A stretch of DNA of 64,000 nt from Zophobihabitans entericus (GTDB lineage Bacteria; Pseudomonadota; Gammaproteobacteria; Enterobacterales; Orbaceae): contig NZ_CP050253.1 of assembly GCF_011745665.1 (NCBI RefSeq), positions 1,029,418 through 1,093,417 of the forward strand, written 5' to 3'. Both the position numbers and the translations under genes were made by a program. The notes beneath the pieces are model-generated. The model worked only from the letters and a program-made list of their open reading frames with translations, did no database searches and was not told where the DNA came from. Below are positions 8,376-20,900 of this stretch, in pieces; positions within the stretch are counted from its first letter, which is position 1, and the number at the start of each line of letters is the position of its first letter.

Positions 8376-10373
8376 ATGACAACTGTTTCACATCGTGAGT
8401 TAGCAAATGCAATTCGTGCTCTAAGCATGGATGGTGTGCAAAAAGCAAAATCAGGTCACCCGGGTGCACCTATGGGGATGGCAGATATTGCTGAAGTTTT
8501 ATGGCGTGGCTTTTTAAAACATAACCCAACTAACCCAAGTTGGCCAAATCGTGACCGCTTTATTTTGTCTAATGGTCATGGTTCAATGTTAATTTATAGC
8601 CTGTTACATTTAACCGGTTATGATCTACCAATCGAAGAATTAAAACAATTCCGTCAGTTACACTCAAAAACGCCGGGTCACCCTGAATATGGTTATACTC
8701 CTGGCGTTGAAACGACTACAGGTCCACTGGGTCAGGGTATTGCAAATGCTGTTGGTATGGCAATTGCTGAGAAAACATTAGCTGCACAATTCAATAAACC
8801 AGGTCACGATATCGTTGATCACTATACCTATACTTTCTTAGGTGATGGTTGTCTGATGGAAGGTATTTCTCATGAAGTGTGTTCTTTAGCAGGTACCTTA
8901 AAATTAGGTAAGTTAATCGCACTTTATGATGATAACGGTATCTCTATCGATGGTCATGTTGAAGGTTGGTTTACAGACGATACAGCTAAACGTTTTGAAG
9001 CCTATAACTGGCATGTGCTACGTGTTGATGGTCATGATGCAGATGCAATCAAAAAAGCGATTGAACAGGCTCAGGCAGTGACAGATAAACCATCACTTAT
9101 TATGTGTAAAACTGTCATTGGTTTTGGTTCTCCAAATAAAGCGGGCACTCATGATGTTCATGGTGCACCACTTGGAGATGCTGAAATCGAAGCAACACGT
9201 AAAGCGCTTGGCTGGAACTATCCTCCATTTGAAGTTCCTGCTGATATCTATTCTGCGTGGGATGCTAAAGCAAAAGGTAAACAACTTGAGTCTGAGTGGA
9301 ATACCCGTTTTGCGGCTTATGAAAAAGCATTCCCGGAACTGGCAAAAGAGTTCAAACGCCGTACCGCTGGTGAATTACCGGCTAACTGGTCAGCAACAGC
9401 TAAAGAATTTGTTGAAAAATTACAGGCAAATCCGGCCAATATTGCCAGCCGTAAAGCATCACAAAATGCGATTGAAGCATTTGGTAAAGTATTACCTGAA
9501 TTCCTTGGTGGTTCAGCAGACTTAGCGCCAAGTAACTTAACGATGTGGTCAGGTTCTAAAGATATTAATAAAGATCCAGCAGGTAACTACATTCATTATG
9601 GTGTACGTGAATTTGGTATGTCAGCGATTATGAATGGTGCTGCTTTATACGGTGGTTTCATCCCTTACGGTGCAACATTCCTGATGTTTATGGAATATGC
9701 GCGTAACGCAGTACGTATGGCTGCGCTGATGAAAATCCGTGCAATCTTTGTTTATACTCATGATTCTATTGGTCTGGGTGAAGATGGTCCAACGCACCAA
9801 CCGGTTGAGCAATTAGCAAGTCTGCGTGTGACTCCAAATATGAGTACATGGCGTCCGTGTGATCAGGTCGAGTCAGCAATTGCATGGCAATATGCGATCG
9901 AACGTAAAGACGGTCCATCTGCGCTGATCTTCTCTCGTCAAAACTTAGCACAACAACCGCGTACTGCTGAGCAACTCGCCAATGTTTACCGTGGTGGTTA
10001 TATCCTTAAAGATTGTCAGGGACAGCCAGAGCTAATCTTTATCGCGACTGGTTCAGAAGTTGAACTTGCTGTTGCTGCTTATGAGCAACTGACTAAAGAA
10101 GGTCGTAAAGTTCGTGTTGTTTCAATGCCATCAACGGATGCCTTTGATAAACAAGATGCAGCATACCGTGAAGCAGTATTACCAGCAGCTGTCACAGCAC
10201 GTGTTGTGATTGAGGCAGGTATTGCTGATTACTGGTTCAAATATGCTGGTCTTAACGGCCGTATCGTTGGTATGCGTTCATTTGGTGAGTCTGCGCCAGC
10301 AGAGTTACTATTTAAAGAATTTGGTTTTACTGTTGAGAATGTTTTAGCTAATGCGAAAGCGTTACTAAAATAA
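8376..10373 (+). CDS. tkt: Transketolase
   Basis: Thiamine-diphosphate enzyme that moves two-carbon units between pentose-phosphate-pathway sugars. I chose the ATG at 8376 because GGAGA lies 6 bp upstream and the 665-residue product then matches E. coli TktA (663). The ATG at 8331 comes just after the hairpin, has no Shine-Dalgarno and would add a non-conserved extension. Visible motifs include the N-terminal [11 protein letters not shown], the ThDP/metal-binding GDGCLMEG (first third), and the pyrimidine-domain [17 protein letters not shown] strong terminator follows. Together with tal it links tetrose and pentose phosphates to glycolysis. Confidence 0.95.
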   Translation: MTTVSHRELANAIRALSMDGVQKAKSGHPGAPMGMADIAEVLWRGFLKHNPTNPSWPNRDRFILSNGHGSMLIYSLLHLTGYDLPIEELKQFRQLHSKTPGHPEYGYTPGVETTTGPLGQGIANAVGMAIAEKTLAAQFNKPGHDIVDHYTYTFLGDGCLMEGISHEVCSLAGTLKLGKLIALYDDNGISIDGHVEGWFTDDTAKRFEAYNWHVLRVDGHDADAIKKAIEQAQAVTDKPSLIMCKTVIGFGSPNKAGTHDVHGAPLGDAEIEATRKALGWNYPPFEVPADIYSAWDAKAKGKQLESEWNTRFAAYEKAFPELAKEFKRRTAGELPANWSATAKEFVEKLQANPANIASRKASQNAIEAFGKVLPEFLGGSADLAPSNLTMWSGSKDINKDPAGNYIHYGVREFGMSAIMNGAALYGGFIPYGATFLMFMEYARNAVRMAALMKIRAIFVYTHDSIGLGEDGPTHQPVEQLASLRVTPNMSTWRPCDQVESAIAWQYAIERKDGPSALIFSRQNLAQQPRTAEQLANVYRGGYILKDCQGQPELIFIATGSEVELAVAAYEQLTKEGRKVRVVSMPSTDAFDKQDAAYREAVLPAAVTARVVIEAGIADYWFKYAGLNGRIVGMRSFGESAPAELLFKEFGFTVENVLANAKALLK

Positions 10374-10400
10374 AATAGTAAAGACCATTATATTCATAAA

Positions 10401-10428
10401 AATCCGAAGGTTCTCCTTCGGATTTTTT
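10401..10428 (+). terminator. Rho-independent terminator of tal-tkt
   Basis: A perfect 10-bp stem AATCCGAAGG / CCTTCGGATT with loop TTCT (10401-10424) is followed by a T-run, 27 bp past the tkt stop. Confidence 0.85.
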
Positions 10429-10522
10429 ATACCTAAAATAAACCTGATTTTTTTGATCAGTGTGGTGATTTCTTTGTTAGTTTTTAATGTACAATAAAGT
10501 AAATATCGAATAGGAAATCATT

Positions 10523-11134
10523 ATGTTTACTGGAATTGTACAAGGTATCGCACAAATTATTGATATCAAGGATAAAACTGAGTTGCGTACTTATACTGTA
10601 CGTTTACCAGAGTCGATGACGAAAGAGCTCGAGCTTGGTGCATCTATTGCTAATGACGGGTGCTGCCTGACTATTACAAAAGTAGAAAAGGACTTAGTGA
10701 GTTTTGATCTGATGAGTGAAACACTGAATCTCACGACGTTAGGTTGTAAAAAAGTGAATGATTATGTCAATGTAGAGCGTGCGGCAAGATTTAATGATGA
10801 AATTGGCGGGCATTTAATGTCTGGCCATATCGCCTGTACTGCTAAGATTGTGGATATTTTAGAAACTGACAATAACTGGCGTATCACTTTTGAATTACCG
10901 GAACAATTTGCTAAATATGTTTTATATAAAGGCTTTATCGGAATTGATGGTATTAGTTTAACGGTGGGTAATGTGACAAATAACTGTTTTAACGTACACT
11001 TAATTCCGGAAACACTGGAACGTACAACCATAGGCAGGAAGCAAATGGGTGAGTACGTGAATATTGAAATAGATCCACAAACACAGGCTGTTGTTGATAC
11101 CGTTGAACGGGTGATGCAACAAAAAGGTTTATAG
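10523..11134 (+). CDS. ribC: Riboflavin synthase alpha chain
   Basis: Dismutates two 6,7-dimethyl-8-ribityllumazine molecules to riboflavin in the last step of the pathway (the gene is called ribE in some species). The 203-residue protein starts with the diagnostic MFTGIVQ and shows two lumazine-binding repeats: residues 1 to ~97 with CCLTI and GGHLMSGH, and ~98 to 195 with GISLTVGNV and [10 protein letters not shown]. It is slightly shorter than the E. coli enzyme (213). It stands alone after the tkt terminator with no FMN riboswitch in the 94-bp spacer, so it looks constitutive. Confidence 0.93.
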   Translation: MFTGIVQGIAQIIDIKDKTELRTYTVRLPESMTKELELGASIANDGCCLTITKVEKDLVSFDLMSETLNLTTLGCKKVNDYVNVERAARFNDEIGGHLMSGHIACTAKIVDILETDNNWRITFELPEQFAKYVLYKGFIGIDGISLTVGNVTNNCFNVHLIPETLERTTIGRKQMGEYVNIEIDPQTQAVVDTVERVMQQKGL

Positions 11135-11175
11135 TTAATTTACTCGATTCAATCAAGGATATTTGGGGAGAGCAC

Positions 11176-11598
11176 ATGAAAAAATATTTAGTCCTACTAT
11201 TTGCGTCATTTATGCTTATGGCGTGTGATAACCAGTCAAATTCTACCTCGGCAGGGCAACCACTGCCAGAAACTCCGGTCGAGACGACTGATATGCACAA
11301 CTCCATGAATTCACTGGACTATGTTGGTGTGTATACAGGTGTTTTACCTCTGGATAATGAATTGACTGAAATTACTGTTCAGTTATATGACACTAATTAC
11401 GTATTTGCGGCTAAAGGTAATGAGCGTAAAGGTAGTTTTAGCTGGAATAGCGACGGTAATCAAATTACGTTATATGACAATTTTGGTAATGAATTTGTGA
11501 ATTTTGCTGTGGGTGAGAATCGCTTAATTCTGTTGGATTATGAACATGAACCAGTACTAAATTCTGATGAAGAAGAGTACACTTTATTGAAACAGTAA
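11176..11598 (+). CDS. NlpE-like small lipoprotein lacking the usual CxxC motif
   Basis: A 140-residue lipoprotein: the signal peptide ends in a lipobox (FMLMAC, Cys17), followed by a Ser/Pro-rich linker. Residues ~48-140 resemble the N-terminal domain of NlpE (DYVGVYTGVLP...). In NlpE that segment continues with CADC, a Cys pair linked to copper or redox sensing and Cpx signalling. Here it reads LDNE, so only the lipid-bearing Cys remains. The second NlpE domain is also absent. It is therefore probably an outer-membrane lipoprotein of the fold without copper binding. It follows ribC by 41 bp and is closed by a hairpin terminator. Confidence 0.65.
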   Translation: MKKYLVLLFASFMLMACDNQSNSTSAGQPLPETPVETTDMHNSMNSLDYVGVYTGVLPLDNELTEITVQLYDTNYVFAAKGNERKGSFSWNSDGNQITLYDNFGNEFVNFAVGENRLILLDYEHEPVLNSDEEEYTLLKQ

Positions 11599-11606
11599 AA
11601 TAGTCT

Positions 11607-11650
11607 AATGACAAGGCAGAGCATTCTCTTATCAGCCTTGTCATTTCTTT
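11607..11650 (+). terminator. Terminator after the NlpE-like gene
   Basis: An 11-bp perfect stem AATGACAAGGC / GCCTTGTCATT (11607-11617 with 11635-11645) with a 17-nt loop is followed by a T-rich run (TCTTT). The remainder of the spacer up to 11916 is AT-rich and shows no gene. Confidence 0.65.
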
Positions 11651-11916
11651 ATCTCTATTCTCAAATTATTCTCATCACCAAGTATTGATAGGCTCTATAG
11701 TAATTATTTTAATTTTTAATCTATTGATTTAATTTAATTTGTTTTTATTGAGTAGTAAGTTAGAGGGTATTTTATTAAGCATCGTGATTCAAAACGATTA
11801 TCTTCTGTCTATCTACTTTAAAACAGTCTTCAGGTGGTTAGGCTAAAAAATAAGGAAGGCCCCTTGGTGCTGATAAATAAAGAGCAATACTCGTATTGAG
11901 ATATTCCTCACTGGTA

Positions 11917-11946
11917 AGAAAAAGGCTGGTTAATTCCAGCCTTTTG
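11917..11946 (-). terminator. Terminator of the giant surface-protein gene
   Basis: A 9-bp stem, AAAGGCTGG / CCAGCCTTT with a 6-nt loop (11921-11944), is followed on the reverse strand by a T-run. It sits within 10 bp of the stop codon at 11952-11954. Confidence 0.8.
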
Positions 11947-11951
11947 TTTTG

Positions 11952-14900
11952 CTATTTTGTGCTTGAAACAGCAAAGTCGATTTTACTTGGTAAGCCTGGT
12001 GACAGTCTGACCACCACAGGGTTACGTCCTTTGAAACGATAACCATCAGGTAAGCTACGAGGATCAAGTTTCAACACAAAGTTTGTGCCTCGCTCCCAGC
12101 GTCCGCCAGACACCCCCGGTAAGTGGTAACGACCATGTTGGTCTGTGGTAATAATTTGTCCTGATGCAGTGACAAGTTTGACTCCACCAAGACCTGGTTC
12201 TCCTGGATCCTGAACACCATTACCATTTAAATCAACATAGACTTTACCAAAGATAAGCGCGTCGTCAAATAATGGGTCACCTGTTACAGTTACTGTTGCT
12301 TGTGCCGTATTAGAGAGTTCTTTATTTGTACGGCCAACTGCCACTGCAATATTGGTGTATTCGCCTTGAGTGACACCTGCACCCACAACCAGCATATAAG
12401 TGAGCGTGCGTTTTGAAGGTTCAACACCGCCGGCGGTTCCTCCTACATTAATATTATTAAAGTAGATTGGACGGCTACCGGTAGGATCACTAATTTTCGC
12501 ACCATCCAGTCTTGCAGAGCCTGCAACGTACTTAAAGCCAGCCGGAATAGTATCTTTAATCGTAATTCCGGTGACAGCTCCGGCATTATTATTAGTGATA
12601 ATAATGGTATAAGGCACTAAATCACCGACAACAACGTTATCTTTTAATACTAGTTTTTGGATGATGAGATCACCAGCCTGTGCACGATAACCAAAGTACA
12701 GTTGTGCTGAGGTAATTTCGTTTTGTGCTGCGCTACTAATATCTGCAACTAACGTATGTACCCCATTAATGACGGTACTCACACTTCCAGTAATCGCTCC
12801 TACTTGTGAGTCATAGCTGGCATCCATTTCATAGAGTGGATTACTGCTATTTGACGTTGCCCCAAATTTGGATTGCACTTTATAGCTTTGGGTAATATCA
12901 AGGTTACGGAAGTTAAAATCACCTTGTGTATTTGTTAACACAACTTTAGGTTGCCCATTCGTATCAAGAATAGCCGTGCCCGAAGAATCAAGCAGGGCGA
13001 TTTCGACATTTTCAATACCAGGATGGTTAGCATTATAGATACCTGCTTCGCTGATATCTTCTTTTACAGCACCGCCAATAATACCACCTTGAATATAACC
13101 AAAGTGTTGGTTTGTTGCCTGACCAGTAATGTTGATTTGAGCCGTATTTGATGTTGCAGCCATAGCAGTTGGACTGTAAGCATCATCAGGGTCAAAGCTA
13201 GCTTTGTAATCTGCAGGCACACCACTTACAACGAGTCGCCATACACCCGGAACTAAACCTGTAACCTGATAATCAGTATCACCCATAGCAATGGTTCTGG
13301 TGATTGTTGCTGAACTCAACGCAGGATTTGTGGTTGTTAGCGTTAACGTTAATGGTACTCCCAGATCAGGATCTGTTGCTGATTCAAAAATACCATTATC
13401 GTTTTTATCCCAGAAAATATTACCGGAAATACTACCTGCACCTTTCCAGCCAAAATTGCTATTTACAATTTGACCACTATTTGTGGCAAATCGGTAGATA
13501 CGCGCCATCGTAGTATTGGTATCATTCACTGTTCCTGCTGAGGCGCTGCTCATAGTACCTTCAACATTAAAGCTACTTTGGTAACCCGTTGTTGGTGTAA
13601 TGACAGAAATCTCATAATCCGCATCAGGAGATAGATTGTTAAAGCTATAATCACCATTTGATGTGACTTGCACAACAGCTACTTCTGTACCTTGCACTGT
13701 CAATTTTACTTGGTAAGTATTGTTCACTGTTGCTACAGAGATATCATTAGTATCAATATTAGCCGGTGTTGGAACGGTATCATCAATATCAATGACCACT
13801 CGACCAGATAAGACTGAGCTTGCTTTAACACCAAAGTTGACTTGTCCTTCTCTGACAGCAGCTCGAGCAGCTAGTCTTGGATTGATTTCAATTTCAGCAC
13901 CTCCAGCTACAACTGTAGTAGTCGCACCGATTAAATCTCTGGTATAGCTAAATGATAAATCAGTATCTGGTAGCGTATCTAACGTCACTTGCCATAAACC
14001 AGATGGAAGGTTCTCTATACGATATTTACCATCTGCAATGGTCGCTGTTGAGTAACGAACAATACCATTTTGCTCAGCTTTTACGATGACACCAGCAAGG
14101 GTAGCAGTGTTATCAACCGTTGGATGGGCAACACCTAAACCACCAAGGTCGCGATAGACTATTCCAGAGATCACACCATTACCACGGTAACCAAAGTCTT
14201 TATCTTGCAGAACTTCTGACGTTGATGTAATAGTGAGTGAGATAGTATCAGTCGCAGTAGGTGCTAACTGAGCCAAACCATCAAAGTTAATCGTATGACC
14301 TGCAAGTTCTGTTGCACTGCTATCAACTTTGACTTGATAAGTGTAATTTACTAAGCCAGTAAACTCGTAATATCCATTGCTATCTGTTCTCACTGTCTTG
14401 CTGGTAAAGCCAGCGCCAGTCGAACCTAATGTCACAGAAACATTTTCAACAGCAATATCATTGGTTGTTTTTTGCAGTACTCCATCATCCGGATCCATAT
14501 CAATAACGACATAGCCGCTAATTTTAGCTGAGCCAATATAGCTGATCTCAATACCGGTTAACTGGCTGAGTGAACCACTATTTACTGCAATGATTTCTGA
14601 TAGTGGCAGGGCAGCACTGCCTGTCACTTTAGTGGTACCATCACTTTTCAGGCTGTAGCTTGGCTGGTAATCAGTCCAGTTAGCCACTGTTTGAGCCGCT
14701 GCAGTACTGAGCGACCAGTTGCCTGCTGCTAAACCATCAAAACTGAATGCGCCGTTGCTGTCTGTGGTGGCTGTCTTGGTGATCGTCACACCATTAATGG
14801 TAGCAGTCAGCTCCAGATTGACTCCTGCAAAGTTAGTGTCGACACCGGTACGACTTTGGCTACCATCCACATCGATCAGTACTGTACCCGCCAGTGAGCC

Positions 14901-17900
14901 ATTACCGGAGAAACCGAAATGGTTATCAGTGGTTGGCTGCGCCCAGTTGATAGTGATGCTGTTGGCATTTACTGTATTGTACGGTGCAAAGCTCACGTCC
15001 CAGCCTGCCGGGAAGTTCGTTTGAGTGTTATCAACCGTCACGATATATCCGGTATAAGCGGCATCTAAATCGGTTAATGTGTACTCACCGGTTGCCGCGT
15101 TAATGGCTACATTACGCGCGGTAAAGCCAGTGCCGCCACTTAAATTAACGTTGATGGCAGCCAGAATAGGCGTATCAACACCGCTGTCATACGCATTATT
15201 AGCGTTGTTATCATAAACAATCAGACCGCTAAATGTGCCAGTACCTTTAAAGCCCAGATCCATATCGGTCACATTAGTGCCTGCCACTAAGGTTTGAGAA
15301 GCTGGTGCATAACTTGCCGCATAACCTGTTGGCGCTGTTACACTCACTTCCCAGGTACCCGGCATTAAGTCCGTAAAGGTGTATTCACCGCGATCAGCTG
15401 CCACAATGGATGTGGTGGTAGTTTTGACGATATTTGGAGTTACGTCAGTACGCGTTAAGGTCACCGTTTGGGCAGTGGCAAATGGTTCATCGATATCGGT
15501 TAAAGTTCCGCTAGCATCAATATCACGCGTAACATGGCCGGTCCAGGTGATTTGACCTTTATAACCAAAGTCTTTGTCGGTTAAATTAGCATTAATGGTA
15601 GTGACGGGAATTGTTACACGATCTACTGCAACAGGAGCAGATAACGTAGTGTTACCTAAACCGTCAAAGCTGAGTAAATAATTACTTAAGCTACTGTGGC
15701 TGCTATTAACACTGATATCGTAACTATAAACAGCAAGGGCAGTGAACTCATAGTAGCCATTACTGTCTGTATTGATCACACGATCAGTAAAGTTGCTGTC
15801 AGTAGAAGTTAAGGTTACAGGCACACCAGCAACCGGGATATCTCCCGCTTGTTTACTGGTATGAGAAACTGACGGTGCCGCATCAAGTACGACATACCCG
15901 CTGATTTTAGCCGAACCGGTATAGGCAACTTCAATGCCAGTTAACTGGCTCAGTGACCCTCCACTGATAGCAATTGATTCTGATAATGGTAGGGCAGCAC
16001 TGCCTGTCACTTTAGTGGAACCATCACTCTTCAGGCTGTAACTTGGCTGGTAATCAGTCCAGTTAGCCACGGTTTGAGCCACTGCAGTACTGAGTGACCA
16101 GTTGCCTACTGCTAAACCATCAAAACTAAATGCGCCGCTGCTGTCTGTGGTGGCTGTCTTGGTAATGGTCACACCATTAATGGTGGCAGTCAGCTCCAGA
16201 TTAACACCGGCAAAGTTGGTATCAACCCCGGTACGACTTTGGCTGCCATCCACATCAATCAGAACAGTACCCGCCAGTGAGCCATTACCTGCAAAGCCGA
16301 AATGGTTATCAGTGGTCGGCTGTGCCCAGTCGATAGTGATGCTGTTGGCATTTGCTGTGTTGTATGGTGCAAAGCTTACGCCCCAGCCAGCTGGGAAGTT
16401 CGTTTGGGTGTTATCAACGGTCACGAGGTAACCAGTATAAGCCGCGTCTAAATCGGTTAAGGTATACTCACCGGTTGCTGCATTAATGGCAATATTGCGC
16501 GCAGTAAAGCCGGTGCCGCCACTTAAATTAACGTTGATGGCAGCCAGAATAGGCGTATCAACACCGCTGTCATACGCATTATTAGCATTGTTATCATAAA
16601 CAATCAGACCGCTAAATGTGCCAGTACCTTTAAAGCCCAGATCCATATCGGTCACATTAGTGCCTGCCACTAAGGTTTGAGCAGCTGGTGCATAACTTGC
16701 CGCATAACCAGTTGGCGCTGTTACACTCACTTCCCAGGTACCCGGCATTAAGTCCGTGAAAGTGTATTCACCGCGATCAGCTGCCACAATGGATGTAGTG
16801 GTGGTTTTAACGATATTTGGAGTTACGTCAGTACGCGTTAAGGTCACCGTTTGCGCAGTGGCAAATGGTTCATCGATATCGGTTAGGGTGCCACTGGCAT
16901 CAATATCACGAGTCACATGGCCGGTCCAGGTTAACTGACCTTTATAACCAAAGTCTTTATCCGCTAAAACTGAATTTGTCGCTGTCACTGGGATAGTGAC
17001 ACGATTAGCGGCAACCGGAGTAGAAAGAGTCGTATTTCCGAGTCCATCAAAACTGATCACATAACTAGCCAGACTGCTATGACTTGCGTCTACGCTGATA
17101 TCGTAGCTATAAACAGCAAGAGCAGTGAACTCATAGTAGCCATTACTGTCTGTATTGATCACTCGATCAGTAAAGTTGCTGTCAGTAGAAGTCAATGTGA
17201 CTGGTACACCAGCAACCGGAGTATCACCCGCTTGTTTACTGGTATGAGAGGCAGATGGTGCCGCATCAAGTACGACATACCCACTGATTTTAGCAGAACC
17301 CATGTAGCTTATCTCAATACCGGTTAACTGGCTGAGTGAGCCACTGTTGATGGCAATCGTTTCTGATAACGGAAGGGCAGAACTACCGTTGATTTTGGTC
17401 GTACCGTCACTCTTAAGGCTATAGCTTAGCTGATAATCAGACCAGTTAGTGACAGTTTGAGTCGCAGCTGTGCTGAGTGACCAGTTGCCAACAGCTAAGC
17501 CATCAAAACTGAATGCCCCGTTGCTGTCTGTAGTGGCTGTCTTGGTGATCGTCACACCATTAATAGTAGCAGTCAGCTCCAGATTCACACCGGCAAAGTT
17601 GGTATCAACCCCGGTACGACTTTGGCTGCCATCCACATCAATTAGCACTGTACCAGACAGTGAGCCGTTACCAGAGAAACCAAAATGATTATCAGTGGTC
17701 GGCTGTGCCCAGTCGATAGTGACGCTTTTGGCATTTGCTGTGTTGTATGGTGCAAAGCTTACGCCCCAACCAGCTGGGAAGTTAGTTTGCGTATTATCAA
17801 CAGTAACTTCATACTCTGTGTAAATGATATCTAAATCCGTTAGAGTATATTCACCAGTTGCTGCGTTAATGGCCACATTACGTGCGGTAAAGCCGGTGCC

Positions 17901-20900
17901 ACCACTTAAATTGACATTGATACCAGCCAGAATAGGTGTATCAACTCCGTTGTCATAAGCATTATTGGCATTGTTATCATAAACAATCAGACCACTAAAT
18001 GTGCTTGTGCCTTTAAAGCCTAGATTTTTTTCAATAGCATTAGTGCCAGCCACTAAAGTTTGAGCAGCTGGTGCATAACTTTCCGCGTAACCAGTTGGTG
18101 GAGTAACACTCACTTCCCATGTACCTGGTGTTAAATCTGCAAAACTATAAGATCCACGATCAGCAGGAAGAATAGACGTGGTTGTTGTTTTTACCAGATT
18201 TGGCGTTATATCTAGGCGGGTTAAAGTGACTGTTTGAGCAACAGGGAATGGCGCATCGATATCGGTTAGTGTACCGCTGGCATCAATATCACGTGTTACG
18301 TAGCCGGACCATGTTAACTGACCTTTATAACCAAAGTCTTTATCGGCTAAATCGGCATTCAGCGTTGTAACCGGAAGCGTAATTCTGCTTGTCGCAACTG
18401 GTGATGAAAATGCGGTGTTACCTAGTCCGTCAAAACTAATGACGTAACTAGCCAGACTGCTATGACTTGCGTCCACGCTGATATCATAATTATAAACAGA
18501 AAGGGCAGTGAACTCATAGTAACCGTTACTGTCTGTATTGATCACCCGATCAGTAAAGTTGCTGTCAGTAGAAGTCAGTGTGACAGGTACACCAGCAACC
18601 GGGATATCTCCCGCTTGTTTACTGGTATGAGAAGCTGATGGTGCCGCATCAAGCACGACATACCCGCTGATTTTAGCCGAGCCGGTATAGGCTACTTCAA
18701 TACCCGTTAACTGGCTCAGTGAGCCGCTATTTACCGCAACGGTTTCTGATAGTGGCAGCGCAGAACTACCTGTCACTTTAGTCGTACCGTCACTTTTCAG
18801 ACTATAGCTTGTCTGGTAATCAGTCCAGTTAGCCACTGTTTGAGCCGCTGCAGTACTGAGTGACCAGTTGCCTGCTGCTAAACCATCAAAACTGAATGCA
18901 CCGTTGCTGTCTGTGGTGGCTGTCTTAGTGATCGTCACACCATTAATGGTAGCAGTCAGCTCCAGATTGACACCGGCAAAATTGGTGTCGACACCGGTAC
19001 GACTTTGGCTGCCGTCCACATCAATCAGAACCGTACCCGCCAGTGAACCATTACCGGAGAAACCGAAATGGTTGTTAGTAGTTGGCTGCGTCCAGTTGAT
19101 AGTGATGCTGTTGGCATTTACTGTATTGTACGGTGCAAAGCTCACGTCCCAGCCTGCCGGGAAGTTCGTTTGGGTGTTATCAACCGTCACGATATACCCG
19201 GTATAAGCGGCATCTAAATCGGTTAAGGTATACTCACCGGTTGCCGCGTTAATGGCTACATTACGCGCAGTAAAGCCGGTGCCGCCACTTAAATTAACAT
19301 TGATAGTGGCCAGAATAGGCGTATCAACACCGCTGTCATACGCATTATTAGCATTGTTATCATAAACAATCAGACCGCTAAATGTGCCAGTACCTTTAAA
19401 GCCCAGATCCATATCGGTCACATTAGTGCCTGCCACTAAGGTTTGAGCAGCTGGTGCATAACTTGCCGCATAACCTGTTGGCGCTGTTACACTCACTTCC
19501 CAGGTACCCGGCATTAAGTCCGTAAAGGTGTATTCACCGCGATCAGCTGCCACAATGGATGTAGTGGTGGTTTTAACGATATTTGGAGTTACGTCAGTAC
19601 GCGTTAAGGTTACTGTTTGTGCGGTGGTAAATGGCTCATCGATATCGGTTAGGGTGCCACTGGCATCAATATCACGAGTCACATGGCCGGTCCAGGTTAA
19701 CTGACCTTTATAACCAAAGTCTTTATCAGTTAAATCGGCATTTAGCGTTGTAACCGGAAGCGTAACTTTGCTTGTCGCTACTGGTGATGAAAATGCAGTA
19801 TTACCTAGTCCGTCAAAACTAATGACGTAACTAGCCAGACTGCTATGACTTGCGTCCACGCTGATATCGTAACTATAAACAGCAAGGGCAGTGAACTCAT
19901 AGTAACCGTTACTGTCTGTATTGATCACCCGATCAGTAAAGTTGCTGTCAGTAGAAGTTAAGGTTACAGGCACACCAGCAACCGGGATATCACCCGCTTG
20001 TTTACTGGTATGAGAAGCTGACGGTGCCGCATCAAGTACGACATAGCCACTAACTTTAGCCGAGCCGGTATAGGCAACTTCAATGCCCGTTAACTGGCTC
20101 AGTGACCCTCCACTGATAGCAATTGATTCTGATAATGGTAGGGCAGCACTGCCTGTCACTTTAGTGGTACCATCACTTTTCAGGCTGTAGCTTGGCTGAT
20201 AATCAGTCCAGTTAGCCACTGTTTGAGCCGCTGCAGTACTGAGTGACCAGTTGCCTGCTGCTAAACCATCAAAACTAAATGCGCCGTTGCTGTCTGTGGT
20301 GGCTGTCTTAGTAATCGTTACGCCATTAATGGTGGCAGTCAGCTCCAGATTGACACCGGCAAAATTGGTGTCGACACCGGTATGACTTTGGCTACCATCC
20401 ACATCAATCAGAACAGTACCCGCCAGTGAGCCATTACCTGCAAAGCCGAAATGGTTATCAGTGGTCGGCTGTGCCCAGTCGATAGTGATGCTGTTGGCAT
20501 TTGCTGTGTTGTATGGTGCAAAGCTTACGCCCCAGCCTGCCGGGAAGTTCGTTTGGGTGTTATCAACGGTCACGAGGTAACCAGTATAAGCCGCGTCTAA
20601 ATCGGTTAAGGTATACTCACCGGTTGCCGCGTTAATGGCAATATTGCGCGCAGTAAAGCCGGTGCCGCCACTTAAATTAACGTTGATGGTAGCCAGAATA
20701 GGTGTATCAACACCGCTGTCATACGCATTATTAGCGTTGTTATCATAAACAATCAGACCGCTAAATGTACCGGTGCCTTTAAAGCCCAGATCCATATCGG
20801 TCACATTAGTGCCTGCCACTAAGGTTTGAGCAGCTGGTGCATAACTTGCCGCATAACCTGTTGGTGCTGTTACACTCACTTCCCAGGTACCCGGCATTAA

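Noticed and set aside
9118..9525. Forward 135-residue frame within transketolase
   Set aside because: It is a frame-shifted shadow of a strongly conserved gene.
14719..19206. Repeated forward-strand reading frames (MPAAKPSKLNAPL...) inside the giant gene
   Set aside because: They recur once per 1,383-bp unit because the coding strand repeats; they lack ribosome-binding sites and homologues and are shadows of the reverse-strand gene.
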